This document shows, piece after piece, positions 1 through 15,700 of a DNA stretch of 64,000 nucleotides. The DNA comes from Ascaris suum. Lineage: Eukaryota > Nematoda > Chromadorea > Rhabditida > Ascarididae. The stretch lies in the NCBI GenBank assembly GCA_013433145.1, contig CM024172.1, forward strand, positions 310,001 to 374,000, given 5' to 3'. The notes under the pieces were generated by a model that was not told the DNA's origin, did no database searches, and saw nothing but the letters and a program-made list of their open reading frames with translations. The position numbers and the translations under genes were made by a program. Within the stretch, counting starts at the first letter, position 1. Each line of letters begins with the position of its first letter.

Positions 1-734
1 CATGTGACGAGTATAGTGCCAAATGAGGACGTTAGAGTTTTATGTTGCACTCATAGTTTGGTATTCTGAAAGCATCGAATATTCTAATGGTCGACCATTC
101 GGTGATGGATTGCAACAAATTACAACTGCTTTATTTTTGCACAGTCTCCTTTCGTATTGTGCACCTGGGAAAAATTCTTTTTTGATTCTGGAAACCTCCT
201 CCTCTTTATCTACCGTGTGCCTACTTCACAGAAATCTCCCTACTCCTTGCTGTACCGAGTTTCCATTCCGCAACATTTCTTTTCCCTTTCTGCACCATGT
301 GTTCATTTTACAATATTCTCCTTCCCCTTCTCCATCATCTGTTTATTTTACATAATCTTCCTCCGCTTTCTTCAATAAATGCGTCGATTTTACAATGTTT
401 TTAAAAGTTCCCTTCAATCCATTATTCTGAATACCTTACAAAACCTGAGCACTTCAACAGTAGCAAGGTTGCAATTATTTTCAGCGTTTTGAGATCCTTT
501 TCTCAAACAGCTGCTGTCGAATAGTCTCCTAAATTGTTTCCTGTTTGCTGCAGACTGTAACTACAGATGTTTAATTAGCAAGTAAGGCAATAAGTTGGGC
601 TTGATTAAGATTACCTCAGCACTGATGCATATGAAGGCAGTACAGCCGAAGGACTCATTCGGCTCTTTGAAACGCTCTCTGGGGCATTCGTATGGTTGCG
701 TTGCCACTGACGACGTCGTATTTCGTGCGACGCG
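1..734. other. 5' flank of osm-3, no gene recognised
   Basis: I see no coding exon here. Positions about 170-400 are rich in pyrimidines and carry a degenerate repeat built on a TTTTACA(A/T)AAT-like core near 307, 348 and 390. Its open frames are low-complexity Ser/Phe/Leu strings typical of chance. A CAG that could act as a splice or trans-splice acceptor ends at 553 after a T-rich stretch. The region should contain the osm-3 promoter and 5' UTR, but I cannot place a transcription start. Confidence 0.5.
710..719. promoter_or_regulatory. 10-bp palindrome just upstream of the osm-3 ATG
   Basis: ACGACGTCGT is a perfect palindrome ending 15 bases before the start codon. It contains the GACGTC core shared with CRE/ATF-type sites. 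It may lie in the 5' UTR rather than the promoter, and a 10-bp palindrome can occur by chance. A regulatory role is only a suggestion. Confidence 0.15.
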
Positions 735-3700
735 ATGGCCGAGAGCGTTCGTGTGATTTGTAGATGCAGACCGCTCAACTCCAGAGAGCTCACCCTCAAG
801 TCAAAGGTTACTTTACCTCTACAATTATTTTTTATTACTAGTGACACAGTAGGTTTTATTCATGATCGTGTAGAATTTCGGCCAAACTGAGATGTGTAAT
901 GGCTATTAAAGGGCGAATAGTGTTCCATATGGGGTAACAAATCCTTCAGTTAATCCAGTTTTTTCACTATGACTTTTTCCATTAGTGATAAGCAGTCAAA
1001 GAATGTTGCTTGACTTGCTCGTTGATGGTCGTTTGTTTCTAAGTTTCATTTGCGGCTTCATGCTCTTAATGGGTCACCTTCCGACTTTATGATTTAAATC
1101 GAGATATTTTGGTCCGTTCTTTCTTCTCCGTCTTCTTCAGGCTGTTTTCGCGAGTTTTTATGATTTGCTGTTTCCGGCCCGAGCTTGCGATTTATCCGTT
1201 AACATAACGAGCTTTGTGACATCCAGGCTGAATGGAAAAAGCACCATAAGTATTGTGTTTTCGGATAACTTTTCTTCGAAACTCCTCAAACCCCTTTTGC
1301 ATTTTCTCGTGCTTACTCGCTAAACGTTCGATTCTTTTAAATTTTTGTTTACCGTTCAATTTGGCCACATTCTGGGCGTAGGTAACAACGCTTTATTAAA
1401 AACCTCGCACCTAATGATGTAATTATGCTTGATCGATAAGACAGCGTACTGCCAAACGATTCATTCTCATCTGCAATCTTGGTTGTTTAGGTACATCGTT
1501 TGGTTAATTAATCGATGCATAAAATTTCTCCTGCTGAAGCCAGCAACATTGTTGAGAATAGAACCTCACCTCTTAAAGAATACATAAGCAGCAGGTTTTA
1601 AAATTATTGTTGCCTTCGTTCCATATGCTAGAGTATCAAAATGTGCTGAGTTTGGCCCAATGACATGTCAAATGGGCGCAAAGGTAAGGTTTACAGACAT
1701 GTGTACAAATGGATCAGCAATTGGGACAGGTGATCCTCGAAGGCGATGGACCTCCAAAACAGTTCACTTTCGATGGCGTCTACTATATCGATGCTACTGC
1801 CGAGCAAATCTACAACGATATCGTTTATCCGTTGGTTGAGGTGTCCTATTACTCAGAGTGTTCTATTTAATTACGATCCACTACAGTATTTCCACCCTAT
1901 GTTTCTTGTTCCTTTCTAATGCTCTTCAATGTAGACTCATCACAATATCCCGCTTATTTGACAAGCTCGAATATGCAGTAATATGTGACCCCGAGAGGTA
2001 AATAAAATAGGATGATTAGCTAAACAGGATTGCGCGATCGATAATAGCGAGTTTGTTGATATGATTAGAGGATACAGGTAAAGCTAAAAATAAGTGCACT
2101 AATAAGCCAGGTGGATATGAAGCTTGATTTTTAGCTTTCCTTTGATTTCCTAGTCAAATCAATTCTTACATGCGGTATCACTAAGGAGTCAACTGCCATC
2201 TCACACAGTTGTCATTATTCGAGATGTTTTCTTCAAAAATTTCTACTATCTGTGCAGAATGTGATGCTATCGGCCGGTAAACACATTCTTAGAATCTATA
2301 ATATATCTCTTATTTAAGATTCAACTATGGAAGTCTATTAATTCGTGAAAAGAGCGATGTATCTGACTGAGTGCTATATTCCGTTGCTTATAGGAGTAGT
2401 ATGCTGACAAATTGCTTGACTTTGTTGCGTAATCAGTCACTGCATTACATCAGAATCTCATCACCACTAGTCAGGAATTATGTTCCAATTTTTATTTGTT
2501 TATACATTTATCAGTTGAGAGCTTTGGTGTGATCATTTTGTGATCGACTCGAAATGTGAACTACATTGATTCAACAGTGTTCATAAATACGAACACAGTG
2601 ACCAATACTTGCAATAGCCATTGACGGTAATGGTTTCTATAGTAAGAAATGATGATAATAAAACGTGTTGCATATTCACAAGGTAGTGATGGATCGTTGC
2701 CAGAAACGTTTATTTTCAAAGCATTTTTTATATACAATGGCAAGAGCATAGAACTGGATGCCCCTAACATTGATATGTTTCGAAAGAAGGTGCAATCACA
2801 TACCTAACGGAAAACTTTGTTAAAGAAACGTATGACTCTTAGCGCAAACTCGATATTTCCGGTTGGTTTTTTGTCCATTTCAGAAAAATGGTACATGTTT
2901 CTTGCTCTGAAAGTACTCAATGAAGTCGCCGAACGCCTGAGGGCACATTAAAAATTTTCTGCCCTTAAGTATACCTCGTATTGCGAGAACGCCTCTCGTT
3001 TCTAGGGCTTTGCTGACCCTCATTCGGAGCTAAGATTCTACAATCAGCTAAGGACATGAGATGCTGCACAATAAAGTGAGAACATTTTCAGAGCGTTATT
3101 GAAGGATATAATGGAACAGTATTCGCGTACGGTCAAACAGGTTCAGGGAAGACATACTCAATGCAAGGAGATGACTCTATACCTGCTCAAAAGGGCATTA
3201 TCCCTCGTACCTTCGAGCATATTTTTGAGGCGACCGCAACAACCGACAACACAAAATTTCTCGTACATGTTTCTTATCTAGAGGTAATATGCTGTCATTA
3301 AAGAGTTAACAACGGATAAAAAAATCAACGTGCAAATTATTAAAAATTGTTTATTATTGCATAATTGGTCGCCAATCGAAACTACTTTACGTCACTAAAT
3401 ATCAATGGTTTGCTCAACTTTTATCTAATTTGAAATCCCTCAGCGATTAGTGCAAAATGTCCAAAAGCCTTTATATTTGCGGTTACGATGACTTCGTTGC
3501 GTTTATATTTTACAACAGTTGTAACAAATTTAGTGGACACTATCAATATCGTGAATGTCATGTAACTGCACAGATTACAGTGAAGGGGATGGAGGCCGAG
3601 AAATATAGATATAACACTTTTTTCGGGCCATAGCCAAATAATTGTAGGTCATATTTTCATCAAGAAACAATGTAGCCAAAAAGTACTAAGTGTATGACAT

Positions 3701-6700
3701 TTCCCATAAACTAATGGGTATTTCAAGTTCAGAAAGTTCGATGCCCACAGAAAATTGCTGGCCATCGTTCAATTCAATTGAAGATATATCTGCCTTAGGA
3801 TTTAACCTTCCAGTATTTTTTCACGAATGGTATTTTGTCTGTGGCCAACAAATTTAGGCGACTCAGTGAGTGTTTACTGAATATGTTCAATTGATCTGCT
3901 TCACGTTTTTTGTACTGTTGTATATATTACCTTTGCAGATTTACAATGAAGAGGTTCGAGATTTGTTAGGAAAAGATCGTATGCAAAAATTGGAGATCAA
4001 AGAACATAGCGAGAAAGGTGTTTATGTGGCTGGCCTCTCGATGCATGTATGCCACGACTATAACGCTTGTCGACAACTTATGAAACAAGGCTTCGATAAT
4101 CGCCACGTAGGTATTAAGTTCGATACACAATTCGTAGCAAGGCTGAATTCGCTTCAGAATCTAGTCAACGGCTATTCCTTTATGTGACGCATGATAAGCT
4201 ATTAGAATCGTGGCGTATATTGTTGAATGCACTTTTATTAATTATTCGGAAAGTCATATACGCATAAGGAATTGTTAAAAGTGACTAAAATCCAACGATT
4301 TTATCATTAAAGAAAGCAGACCTCAATGATCATATTATGACGGAATAGGCGATGACACTTGCTCTCACGCAAAATCAGGCTGCCAGTAGTAGCAGATATA
4401 AATGAAGAAGTACTTTTATGCTCGATATAAGTTTTTAAATGAATTTTCCATATGTTGCATCGGCGATTATCATTTTCCTAACTCAGGGTCATGATAGAGA
4501 AGTGTGTTTTAATAAACCTTTGGATGTATACGAAAGTTTCAAGGGAAAAATAAGTGCTAGTACATTGCCGCAGCAAGCAGGAAGAGCAGATCACCTGCGA
4601 GCATAAGGAGGATGCAAAACTAAAAAGAACGGTAAAATAGAGAAGTATAAGCAGAGAGTGTATTAAAATTTTTTTATCCATGAGAGTTAAAGTCCCCATG
4701 CAGACTATTAGGGATCTCATTGCAACGATCCCATGCCAATTAATAGAAACATATAAAACGTTGATTTATGGAATGAAGTATACAGGGTAGAAATCAAAGA
4801 GTGGTGACCTACCATCGTAATCATGTAAGGAACGAAATTAAATATAATGATACAAAGCGGGAATGACTGAAGGAAAGTTTACAGAGTGGAATCACTTATC
4901 AAATTTTATTAATTTGGCTATAAATCCAGCGAACCAAATTAATGATGTTGAAAATTTAAAAATTTTTGGAACAGAGTAGAAATGATGAAAAGGGAAATTT
5001 CAGTGAGACCAAGGAATTGTCTATAAGGATTGATTTCAAGGTAGATATGGTCTGTTTGTTGTTGAGTCCAAAATGCAACTTAAATGCACTATGGTCACGA
5101 CTGTGAAACATCTAAACTTGGCTCGCTTAAAATAACTAATGTGGAGACTAGCGTTTGAGGAAAACAGATTAGCTTGTAAGATAGCTTACTGTAAATCTGT
5201 TCACATGTGTTGATAGTTTGTAATTCGGTAAAGATTTCACCGGTTTAGAAATCCAAGGTGACCCTTTCTTTTGAAAACACTGTTGCATGGCCTATTCACT
5301 GTCAGCTTTATTACTACTGTACCTATCAAAAATATAAGCGGCGAAATGTCATTGCATTCATTGGTTGATTCTATCAATAATTGCAACACATCTGAGTGTA
5401 CTGAACGGGTTCTGTGTATCCCTGACGTTTTTCAAATTATTGGGTAAAGGATGCAAGAGGACTAGATAAATTTGGGTTGTGTTGGAGAAAACAAGTTGCG
5501 CAAGTGGGAAATAGAGGTATAACAACTTTTTCATGCAGTTGCAAAGTAATAGCACAGGGAGATTTTAAAAGATATCCGGTGCTTTGTACGAATCGGCTGA
5601 AGGCTGTAAGTTGGTACACATGAGTCTTTTTTCTTTGCACTGAAGATGGGGAAAAGGGGTTTGATGTTATGTGAAGCCATGCCTAACCAGAGAGAGCAAT
5701 ATGAGCCTCTCTAAAGTGGATGAAGGCTGATAGGTTTCCAAAAAAATTGGCAAATCAAAAACAATGGAAATAATTGTTGTCACATCGCCGCTGGATATCT
5801 ATTTGTTAAGGTGGGTGCAACGCTGATGAACAAAGATTCCTCACGATCTCATTCGATATTCACCGTATATGTGGAGGCGATGCTCAATAATGGTTCTATC
5901 CGTATGGGCAAACTACACTTGGTTGACTTGGCTGGCAGTGAACGACAAGCAAAAACAGGTTCATCTTTCAGTGATGTTGTTTACAGTTGCTTGGATATTT
6001 TTTGCATGAATTTAGGCGCTGTCCGCTATCCGTTTACGATGAAAATCCATGATGATGCGTACGAGCAAATTTCCTTATTTTATGCTTCCGAAAATGTTTC
6101 ATAAGTCACATCATAGCGTCGTGTTTATTGGTGTTTATATGCGTGAACTTGCAGGCGTTTGTTTCTTCGCTGTGTTCTTTAAACTCGGGAATTATTGAAC
6201 TAGAGAATTCTTGCAGGTATAAGACGCATCATGCTCTCAAATCGACACATCTTAATAGGAGCAATGGCTACTTAGATTCTAAATAATGCCCACAATTTTA
6301 ACAGAAATAGCGGTCATCTTAATAAAAGTAATAATCAGATTTTAGACACATTTAAGAGCGCTTAAAAATTTGCGTATATTAGGCAGCCGACTGACTTTGC
6401 GCCTTACACTTGCAAAAAAAAAGAACTTTCTCTGGAGAACTTACATGATTAAACAAATCATTTGGATGCACAGTTGCGTTAATTCTATCGTTTATCAACA
6501 CTAACGCATATTGTGTCTATTGCTGTGATGCTCGTCGAGTTTTCCGTCTAAAATTTATCGTTCCTATGAGTGATTCGTTCACAGCCTTTATAAGTACTAT
6601 AAAATGAAAAAGCGGTTGGAATATATTCGCTTTTCAAGAGGTTTCCTACTTCCTTTTTATTCTGCGTCTTATGAAGTCAGTGAACGTAGACGATTGCGAA

Positions 6701-9700
6701 AGAAATTTTTTTTTTCGATTAATGAGAAATCCAACTGCAAAGAAATAGGTTGGAGAATAGAATGGAGACATTGTAGAAATATTTTTCGGCTATTTTTGAT
6801 GTGTTCCTTTTATAGTCAACGTCTTTTAAAGCGTCTTTTTATGAGCGTCTTTTAAAGCTATAAAAACGGGAAGAATATCAGTAAATATATGCCTTATAGC
6901 AATACCATAAAGCGAGGGATAGAAATTTGCTAATATATACGGATTATTAGACGAGATCAATAAAAAATGAGAAATAATAAATATCCTAGCAACGCATGTA
7001 TGTGAACGTCAACTCTATTGCTCGTTTAGTCATGAGAATCCTCTTCTGCAAATTCCGATAATATTTTTAGTCTTCAATGATCTTCAACAAGTGACCTAAT
7101 GGAACAGCGCCTTTTTTATCTATAACACTCAGCGTGGGAGAATTCAAGATTTTTTTTTGCCTCTAATCTGTACAAAAATTACCTTTCCACTGAACAGCCT
7201 TCGATCTCACTGTATCTTCTTTACAAAACGTATCCTTTCATCTTTAGCAGCTTTATATTACATACCTCCGAGATGCGGAAATGAAGGCTTTGCGCAGAGG
7301 TAGAATAAGTATCCCTCTGAAGTGAACTTATGGGTATTCGTGATAGAGTGCGTCCGGGAGTAGTTGACCGAAGGCGATAAGTTCCTTCTATATGATGCGT
7401 CTTATTGTTCTTCCTTCTAACGAATTGCACTTAGTAAGTTTCTGGATCGGGTGTTGTGCTTGAATGTTTGAAACCAAAAAGCTGAAAGAATTGTTGATGC
7501 ATTCACCAGTATGAATTATTCCTTGGAGGTGCGACGGGCGATCGTTTCAAGGAAGCAACGAAGATCAACCTATCATTATCAGCCCTCGGAAATGTCATTT
7601 CTGCGTTGGTTGATGGTAAATCGAAACATATTCCCTATCGTGACTCTAAGCTTACTCGGCTATTACAGGTATGCTTACTTCCTGAGGTGGTTGCTGTTAA
7701 ACTAAACCTCATCTACACCTTTGAACTCTTTAACTACAAAACCCGGTCATTTATGTGCTTCAACAATAATTGCAAACAAATAACGATTTCATATTTAGGA
7801 TTGCAGCAAATCACATTTAGAAATACCTGTCAATAGTGTGTTTGAAAAAATAGACACAACCACTTCAATGCATCCTTCCATGGTGATCGTATGTGATATG
7901 AATTTTACTAGCCAATAAATCACTTTAAAGGACTCACTTGGTGGCAATACGAAAACGATCATGGTGGCTTGCATCTCACCATCAGACAACAACTACGATG
8001 AGACCTTATCAACGTTGCGGTGAGTCGTTCTCGTTAACTCTTATCATTGGTGAGTCATTTCGTAGGCTGATCAATACTGCGCTCTACGCTAGGGTGGAGT
8101 GATCGCTTATAGCGGGGATGAATGTATTTCATTCACAAGCGGTGTAGTATTGCAACCGATAGACGCTTACTGCACCATCTTCATTGTGAGCATATTTTAA
8201 AAGAAAAATGAGATTGTAGTTCCAGGAACTGAGAAGAACCGAACGAGGGAGGTTTGCTTTTGGAAACTCTTCTCATCTGCAATCTTCTCACACGGGCAGC
8301 AAACGAAAACATTCAATATCCAATCCATTAGAAACGTGTTCTGGCGTAGGCGTCGCAGTGCTGTAACCAATGAAAATTATTTGGAGAGAAAAAATTATGA
8401 GCAGTAGCTGTGCCAACTTTGTTTGAGCAGAACGTGGTTACTCATTGAAGAACACCTTAGTCAAGTTGACCTCATATAGGAGTAGGAAGCTGTCTTATCT
8501 CTTTTTTTTTGCTTAGAAAAAGATCAGTTTTCATGTTATTTGTTTTCTTCCTCGATATATTTGCATAAATCTGTAATTTTAGATATGCAAATCGCGCTAA
8601 AAACATAAAGAACAAACCGAGAATAAATGAGGATCCCAAAGACGCTTTGCTACGTGAGTATCAAGAGGAAATTCAAAGGCTTAAAGCTATGCTTCAGCCG
8701 GGTAAGCACTCCAAAGCTTTCTAGAAATATTTTAGTGGAAAATATAATTGTTGCTGGAACTTTTTCTGTTATGTGCAGTTTGCCACCTTGCAAAAGGCAA
8801 CAGTCAGCGTTGCTGTTTCAACTAACTTGTTAGGTCGCACTCACTAGCATGCATTGTTCTGGATGATTTAAATTCCTTAAGATTATTGTTGGGCCATTCG
8901 TTTGCTTGTGTTGCATGGGCTTTATTCGTGTTTTCTCGCCACAGAAAAACCGGTCACAGAGGATTTTCCCCTCGATATTTCTTTTCGTTTGCTCTCAATG
9001 CCTTTATCCTACCTTTTTTCCAGGAGGAAAAGAATTCGTTCAAATTCTTTCAGTGGAATGATGTTTGCGTTTGCTATATTTACTAAGCAGATGAGTGTAT
9101 TTTTTGATGCTGTATCAACTAAATCCCACAAAAAGTTTCTGCTGTGCTGTCCATGTGGAAAAGAAATGTATGATTGTTGTGCTGAGTTTGGTACATATTT
9201 GCAACTCGATGATAATACATTTTAGGGACGGCGATGAGAGGTGATTCGCAGACTTTACAAGCGGAACATGAGAGGCTGAAAGCGGAATTCGAATCTGCGC
9301 TCAACGAACTCCGTGCTCAATATCAAAGCGAGCAGAAGAGCAAAGCGAAATTACAGGAGGAATACTTATTATTGAAGGAGGAATATGATCGAGCCGTCGA
9401 AGCTGTTGAAAATGAGAAAAACATCGATCCAGATGAAGCACAGAAACGATTGCAGTTGCTGGAGAAACAGTTTGTTGGCGGGGAACAGGTTACTGTTTAT
9501 AAATAATTTTAATCTCTCTCAAATCCGCCTTTGAAGTTTAATTTTTTCATCAACGCATTTGCATGTTCAGTGCCGTTTTGAAGATCAAAGTGGCAGTTTT
9601 ATCACAGATATGCCACTATCATTTTAACTACCCATTCAGTTGCTTCACTTGTTTACAGTCCGCTGAATATTGCATGTATACTGATGATGGTTTCCATCCT

Positions 9701-12700
9701 TAGCACATCCGTGATGATACAAGCCAGAAATGTTTCGCACATGCGGGGGCAGGTGGCTATTATTAAAACGTTTTCTCTGCTCATTGTTGCGCACATGGAG
9801 CTCTTTTAATGGGCGCTGCGAGTTATTTCTTCAGTTACTAAGACTTCTGTTAATCCTCTTACAATTAACCACTTAGAATAAACAACATGATAGTAAATGT
9901 AGTGGACGAAGGATAAAGAAAGCTGACTCAAAGGAAGCCTTTCCGTCACTGATTTAGCGTATTTTATCGTGTACTGCGTTGGCATTTGCCTTTGTTCATG
10001 TCGTCAGACTTCGATGACCTTTGCCTGGGCAGCTGCCGAACGAAATTTTTGCAGCACACTAGGCTGTTCCTAAAACGACACAATTCCACCGCTATTTAGC
10101 GTCAAGAAAAAGTAGAATCATCAATAATTGTGCAGCTTGTGTGGCTCTCAGTATTAGCAGCGGAATAGCCCATAGCGAAAGTGACTTCTAGCCAGTGCCC
10201 GTGCATTTCTTACATAGATTATTTTGTGATTCTCCCAAATAAACAGTTTTTGCATTCGAAATGAATGCAAAGATGGCTAAGGCAAGCGCTGTTTCCTTTT
10301 GGGCAGTCTAATGTAATTGCCGATGGATTTATCTATCCGTAGCCTTCGTTGACACTTTTAAAACAGAGCTCCTATGAATGCAAGTTTTTTGCATAATGAG
10401 ATGATTCAAGGACGCAATTGTTTTTAGGCGAATAACGAAGCGCTAAAAAAGGAACGACAACAGAAGATGAAAGATGCCGAAAAGAAAATGCAACGACTAG
10501 CAGGTAAATATTTCGTCAAGTTCAACTTGCTATTTCGATTCTATTTTATTTGCTGTCATCACCATTTTTTCAAAACAAGCTCTCCCCCATATTAAAAATA
10601 TATGTTTTGAATAGTTGGGGTTTTGGTTTCCTCTAGGGATTGCTTAAATATTGTCCAAGAGCGAGCTGCATGACTTCCTCTTATGAAAAGGGGTGTATTA
10701 TCTGCCATATAGGCGCTAGAAGTTGTGCTGTGCCTGAGCGTTCTATGCTGCTAGTTCCTTGCATGGCAATATTTTAAGTCTATACATTTGTGTACTTGCT
10801 TAATGGAAAACTGAACTCGTGGACAAAGAAAACCTCTTGGCGCATTGTCAGTGATAGGAACTCAAGCAATCATTTATCCATGCCTTCTGATCGCCTGTGC
10901 ACTCTAGTTGTTAGCCTAGTAGGTAATCCGTGTTGATTACTGTCAGGGAATTCATCGAAACCTGAAGATCTTCCCTATCGATGTTGTTTTGCATCTTTAG
11001 CCTCAAAGGAAAATCGGGCCACGTTTTGGCCATTGCTTTGCTTCAGAGTTTACATACTTCTCCAACTGTACGAGGAGAGTCCTCGCAAAAAAAAAAATCG
11101 CTTAATTCTTCTTTCCTTTCGACATGCGCAAATGCAGATGTGGATCTACTCGTTCAGGCTGCCTAGAACTTGTTTCTTGGGTTGTCGTAATTATGAACTG
11201 ATTTCCTACCAGAGGTATCCTCCTTAAAACAATTTTGCGATAAAAGCAACTGGGGATCTGCCAGAAGAGTTGAGAGGATGGAAGATTTAGGCCTCATTAT
11301 CAGCTGAATGGAACTAAAACCAGAATTAACTCCTCCCGCTATGGGGCGCATATTCCTGTCATTCTACTCAGCTTTTTCTTGCATCGCAGGAAGGGAAGAG
11401 TGGAAGATGGGATAACTTGGAGCTCCGTATGGAAACGACATCGAATACTCTGGCTTAAGGATTTGTTAGCTCAAAAAGTGTTCCTTAATGGATCGTTATC
11501 GATTATATCAGCTATCGCTTAAAATTTGTTCCTTTCATAAAAAACCGCTTCCCCCTAAATCTAATATCATAGCGGTTTCCCGTCATGCTTCCCATTCGCC
11601 TCTCCACTAAGAAGTTTATTGACGTTATCAAAGTAAAGTAATCAGTAGGCTGTTAGTGCCAAGTTCAATAGATAATAATAGGTATCAAAATCGTAACTAA
11701 CGCTATAAAACAATTCTACTTGCTCTTCTAAAGAGGATCGTTTCTTGCTTCATCCAATCGAAGTATCACTTTCGTCGTATTTCACTTATTGATGATCTTG
11801 TGTGAAACCTGGTCGTTAGATATGGACATGACAGTAGATTTACTCGACCTTTGCGATATTTCAGCCGCTCTCAACGTTCACGCTGACGATCCATTGTTGC
11901 ATGTCTATAATTCAACACAGGAGAAGTTAGAAGCGGTAACAGATTTATACGATAAGCAAAAGCGTCAGGTAGTGGTTTCGTTGCAATTAGTGGTATTTTA
12001 AGACGATTCGAATTTATGTTTATGGAATCCTTAGTATTATTTATGCTACCTTTCAAAGAAAATTTCTATAAAGGAAACAAATGTTCATTTAATTGTCTTT
12101 CAGTTGAGTTGTCAGTCAGCTTATAGTTAAAATTCATTTCCTTAACCAACTCATTCAATGTCCATCATTAGAGACTTAACTTTGGAAGTGAAAAAACAGT
12201 TTTCATGTAAGGCGGAATTCCATCTTAGCTTTTGCGGCAGAGATTTATGTGAGATTTTCTGCGGATGGTGGTGGAAGTGGTCGAATGGCTGCTTAAGAAA
12301 AACACTTCATGTTATGAAAAGTCATAACCGCAAATTGATATTCGCCACGTTTAGCCACTTATCAAGCAAAATCTCAGCAATTCTTATGCGTTGTGCACAG
12401 TGCGTCTGTGTTTTGCCGGTTGTTTCGCCAGGAAGTTAGAGAGGAGCCACTCATCTATGACCATCACTACCGAAGAATCAGCTGAAGAGGAAAATGAAAT
12501 TTTTCTTTTTTTAGTTTAGACTCAGTTGGGCGAAATTTAGCCTAAGTGTAATGTTTTTGAAAATTTTCAGTCGAATAATAAGGTGTTCACACAAGGCATT
12601 GCCGAAAATGTGAAGTAACTGGGGTCCAGAATTATTTGGAAGCGAAGGTTTACTCCGATATGCACCTTTTACGTGACGTTCAAGACGTAAGGAACCTAAA

Positions 12701-15700
12701 CCCAAACAACGTTAAAATGCGTTATCAGTGCAATAAACTTCTAAAAAGATCAAAACGTGAGATGAATGCAGTTGTTGCTTATCGATGACAACGACACTGT
12801 ATTTGCAGGTGAAGTTATTGGAAAGTGAAATAGAAGATTTGCATGGAGAGTTCGAGCTCGATCGGCTAGATTATTTGGAAACAATCCGTAAACAAGACCG
12901 ACAGATTAAACTACTAGAGCAGATTTTGGACAAGGTTAAGTCATAATATGTTTTTTTATGTTTGAGAGAGAAGAAAGTCAGGATCATTGAAACTGACAAG
13001 CACCAGCGAGTTTAGCTCCATATTTTCAGTTGCCTCATGAAATGAAGGTTATCTTACAACACGGACAAATGAAGGCCTATCTATATTAGATCTTAATATA
13101 AAGAAGCATAAATTCCGTCGCTTCGCTTCCCATACATTTTGTGATACTTGAGATACCGCGTATCATATTTGTGCAGCTGTGCACTTTTGTTTTCCTTTCC
13201 CAAGAGAAAAGGTTTTTTCGCTGAATTTTGTTACGCACAATACGACATAAGCATAACATGATCAGCGCTAACGGCCCGGTGACTCAGACATATTTCATTC
13301 CTAAAAACATATGTGCCGATGTATATGCTTTCATTGGGGCACGCTTCTACATTTTCAGGTTCAACTTACCCTTAAGAAGGACTGCAACTATCATAACCTT
13401 GAGAAGATTAAAAGAGATGCCTTGTGGAATGAAGATCAAGGAAAATGGATTCTACCCGAATTGACGCTCACTAGAACGATGCTTCCGAATGCAAATCTGG
13501 GTTGGTATTACAGCATATCATATTTTTACCCGAAGATTGGTCAAATTTTCCCCAATCAACGTCTTTCTTTCTATATATGGCGTTCAGCAAAGAAGAGTTG
13601 TAGAGACCTTGTCACTTAACACTATGTATCATTTTCATCCTTCATCGATGTACCTGTGGGGACGTCAGTCGATTCCATACTTAATATATTCAACTCTTGC
13701 TAAATTCACCCTCTATGGCGAACGCAGGTCGAGAGATAAAATCCTGGCCACTTGTTTCTATCTGTTCCACCTGGGATTCTAAATTACTTGTACCCAGCAC
13801 ATATTACAGTTTTCGATATCTCTCGAGTGTTTAAGCGCCGTTTACATGTGCATTTGTTTCTGTACTTTTTTAGCTCCCAGAAAAGTTGTGGCAGCGAAAT
13901 TCGATAAACAAATTCCCTGAATTTCCCCTAACCTATCAACATTTGAATGAATTTTAACACTGGATAGGTTAACCGAGATGGACGAGAGAATGAAAAAATG
14001 CATGACATTTCATTCACTTCATTGCTTCTGCATCCGCCTATATTTGATTCAGTCCTGCTGCCCTTGCTTATGCAACTGTTTGCGCATCCGTAAACAAACT
14101 GTAACCCCAACAATCCACCTCTCACACAAGACACGTTTTATAGTACTGCTGAAACATATGGAGCAGTTTTCCGTTCAGTGCATTGTTTCTTGCTCAACTC
14201 TTCTTCGATGAACGTAAATCATGTGCACCTGAGTGGATCATTGAAAAATAGCTCTGTTCACGGCCACTGGCAGAGGGGGGTTGCTTATATGGTGGAGGCT
14301 GATTTATAGAAGGATGCTTCGACTTTGAATTAGTCCTGAGAACGCATCGTGGCTCCTAATACTTTCTATCTTTGCAGTAACGGCCGGAGGTCTGGTTGAG
14401 TCACAGAGTCCTCGTCAAGATGTCAATGATGACGTATCGAAATTGAAGCAGGTAGTATTTTTTGTTTATCCTTATGGGTGCTTAAGTTTTGGGGCACAAG
14501 TTCTATAACAGCAGAAGAGGATGAAAAGCAGGCATAAGCGAAATGTGGATGCAGTGCGATTGAAGGATATCACATGAAATTATAGTTTTAAAAAATCAAT
14601 ATTTTTTAAGAGTCAAAATAAACTGGATTAAAATGGCATAGCCTAGCCCCTTTTGCCCCTTGAAATGACAAACTCACATGAATTCGTTGTGCTTGAAGAC
14701 ATGGGACGATCGCTGAATGCTTGCAACGCTTTTGCGCTGACTGCCTGTGTAAACCGATTTTTGCGACCATTGCCGTCAATCGGGATTTCGGGATTACTCT
14801 AACCCCTTGAAGTAAACCTGCTTCTTACTTCATTTATGTCAATAAATTTCTTTCCCATAACAGCTTGGACACGGATGTAATATTAATGCTTATATGAAAC
14901 CAGCAGCTTCATTTATCGCTGCAGAGATGTTACAGAGATTGGCGAAAAGTGAGGAGGAGAACCTTGCGAACAGTTATTTCAAACAATTCAACAAAAATAA
15001 TCTCGTCAACAAGTATAAAGCTGATATGCACCGAAAGATCGGTATGTTGCTATATTATATGTTTCATTAATGACTTAAACCAGTGTTGTTATGATCTGAA
15101 ACAAGTTTCGATGAACTCGTGAATGTTTTTTATATATGCAGGTGGACTTATAACCATCTTCTTTTCATGGAGGCTCATAAGCTCATAAGCGTATCGTGTT
15201 GTATTTTTGGGAAAGGTTATGGGCAGATCTGAGATGATTTAAGTAAGTTTGTCTTGGCTATTTGACGTTACTGGTGAGATCCGATGCGAACAGATAGATG
15301 TACTTAATAATTTGTCAAATCATTATTCAGCGACTGGCACAACTTATCCTTATCACATTTGTTTTGAGTCTACCCTTATCAATGACAAAAGTGCTTTTGA
15401 TCATGAAACCGCTTTCTTATCCTCGCGTGGCATTGGAGTGGAAATTTTTTCTTGTGACTGCGATAGGGGTACGATGTGTTCAAATGCTGCACGTCTTGCC
15501 GTATTCCGCAGTCACTGTATGCTTCATTTACTGGCGTAGTTGGGGAGAGGGGAGAGGAAGAGGAGATGAGGGATGGACACACTGCATCCAGAATTCACCC
15601 TTCTTCGTAAAATTTAGTAGACGATGTTAAGCTTGCCATCACCGTAGTGCCATCCTCTTCTCCCGCCTCAACGTGTGGAAGTTGCAGTATACCCTCTATA

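Noticed and set aside
695..708. X-box-like site (DAF-19/RFX) upstream of osm-3
   Set aside because: GTTGCGTTGCCACT departs from the X-box consensus at several key positions.
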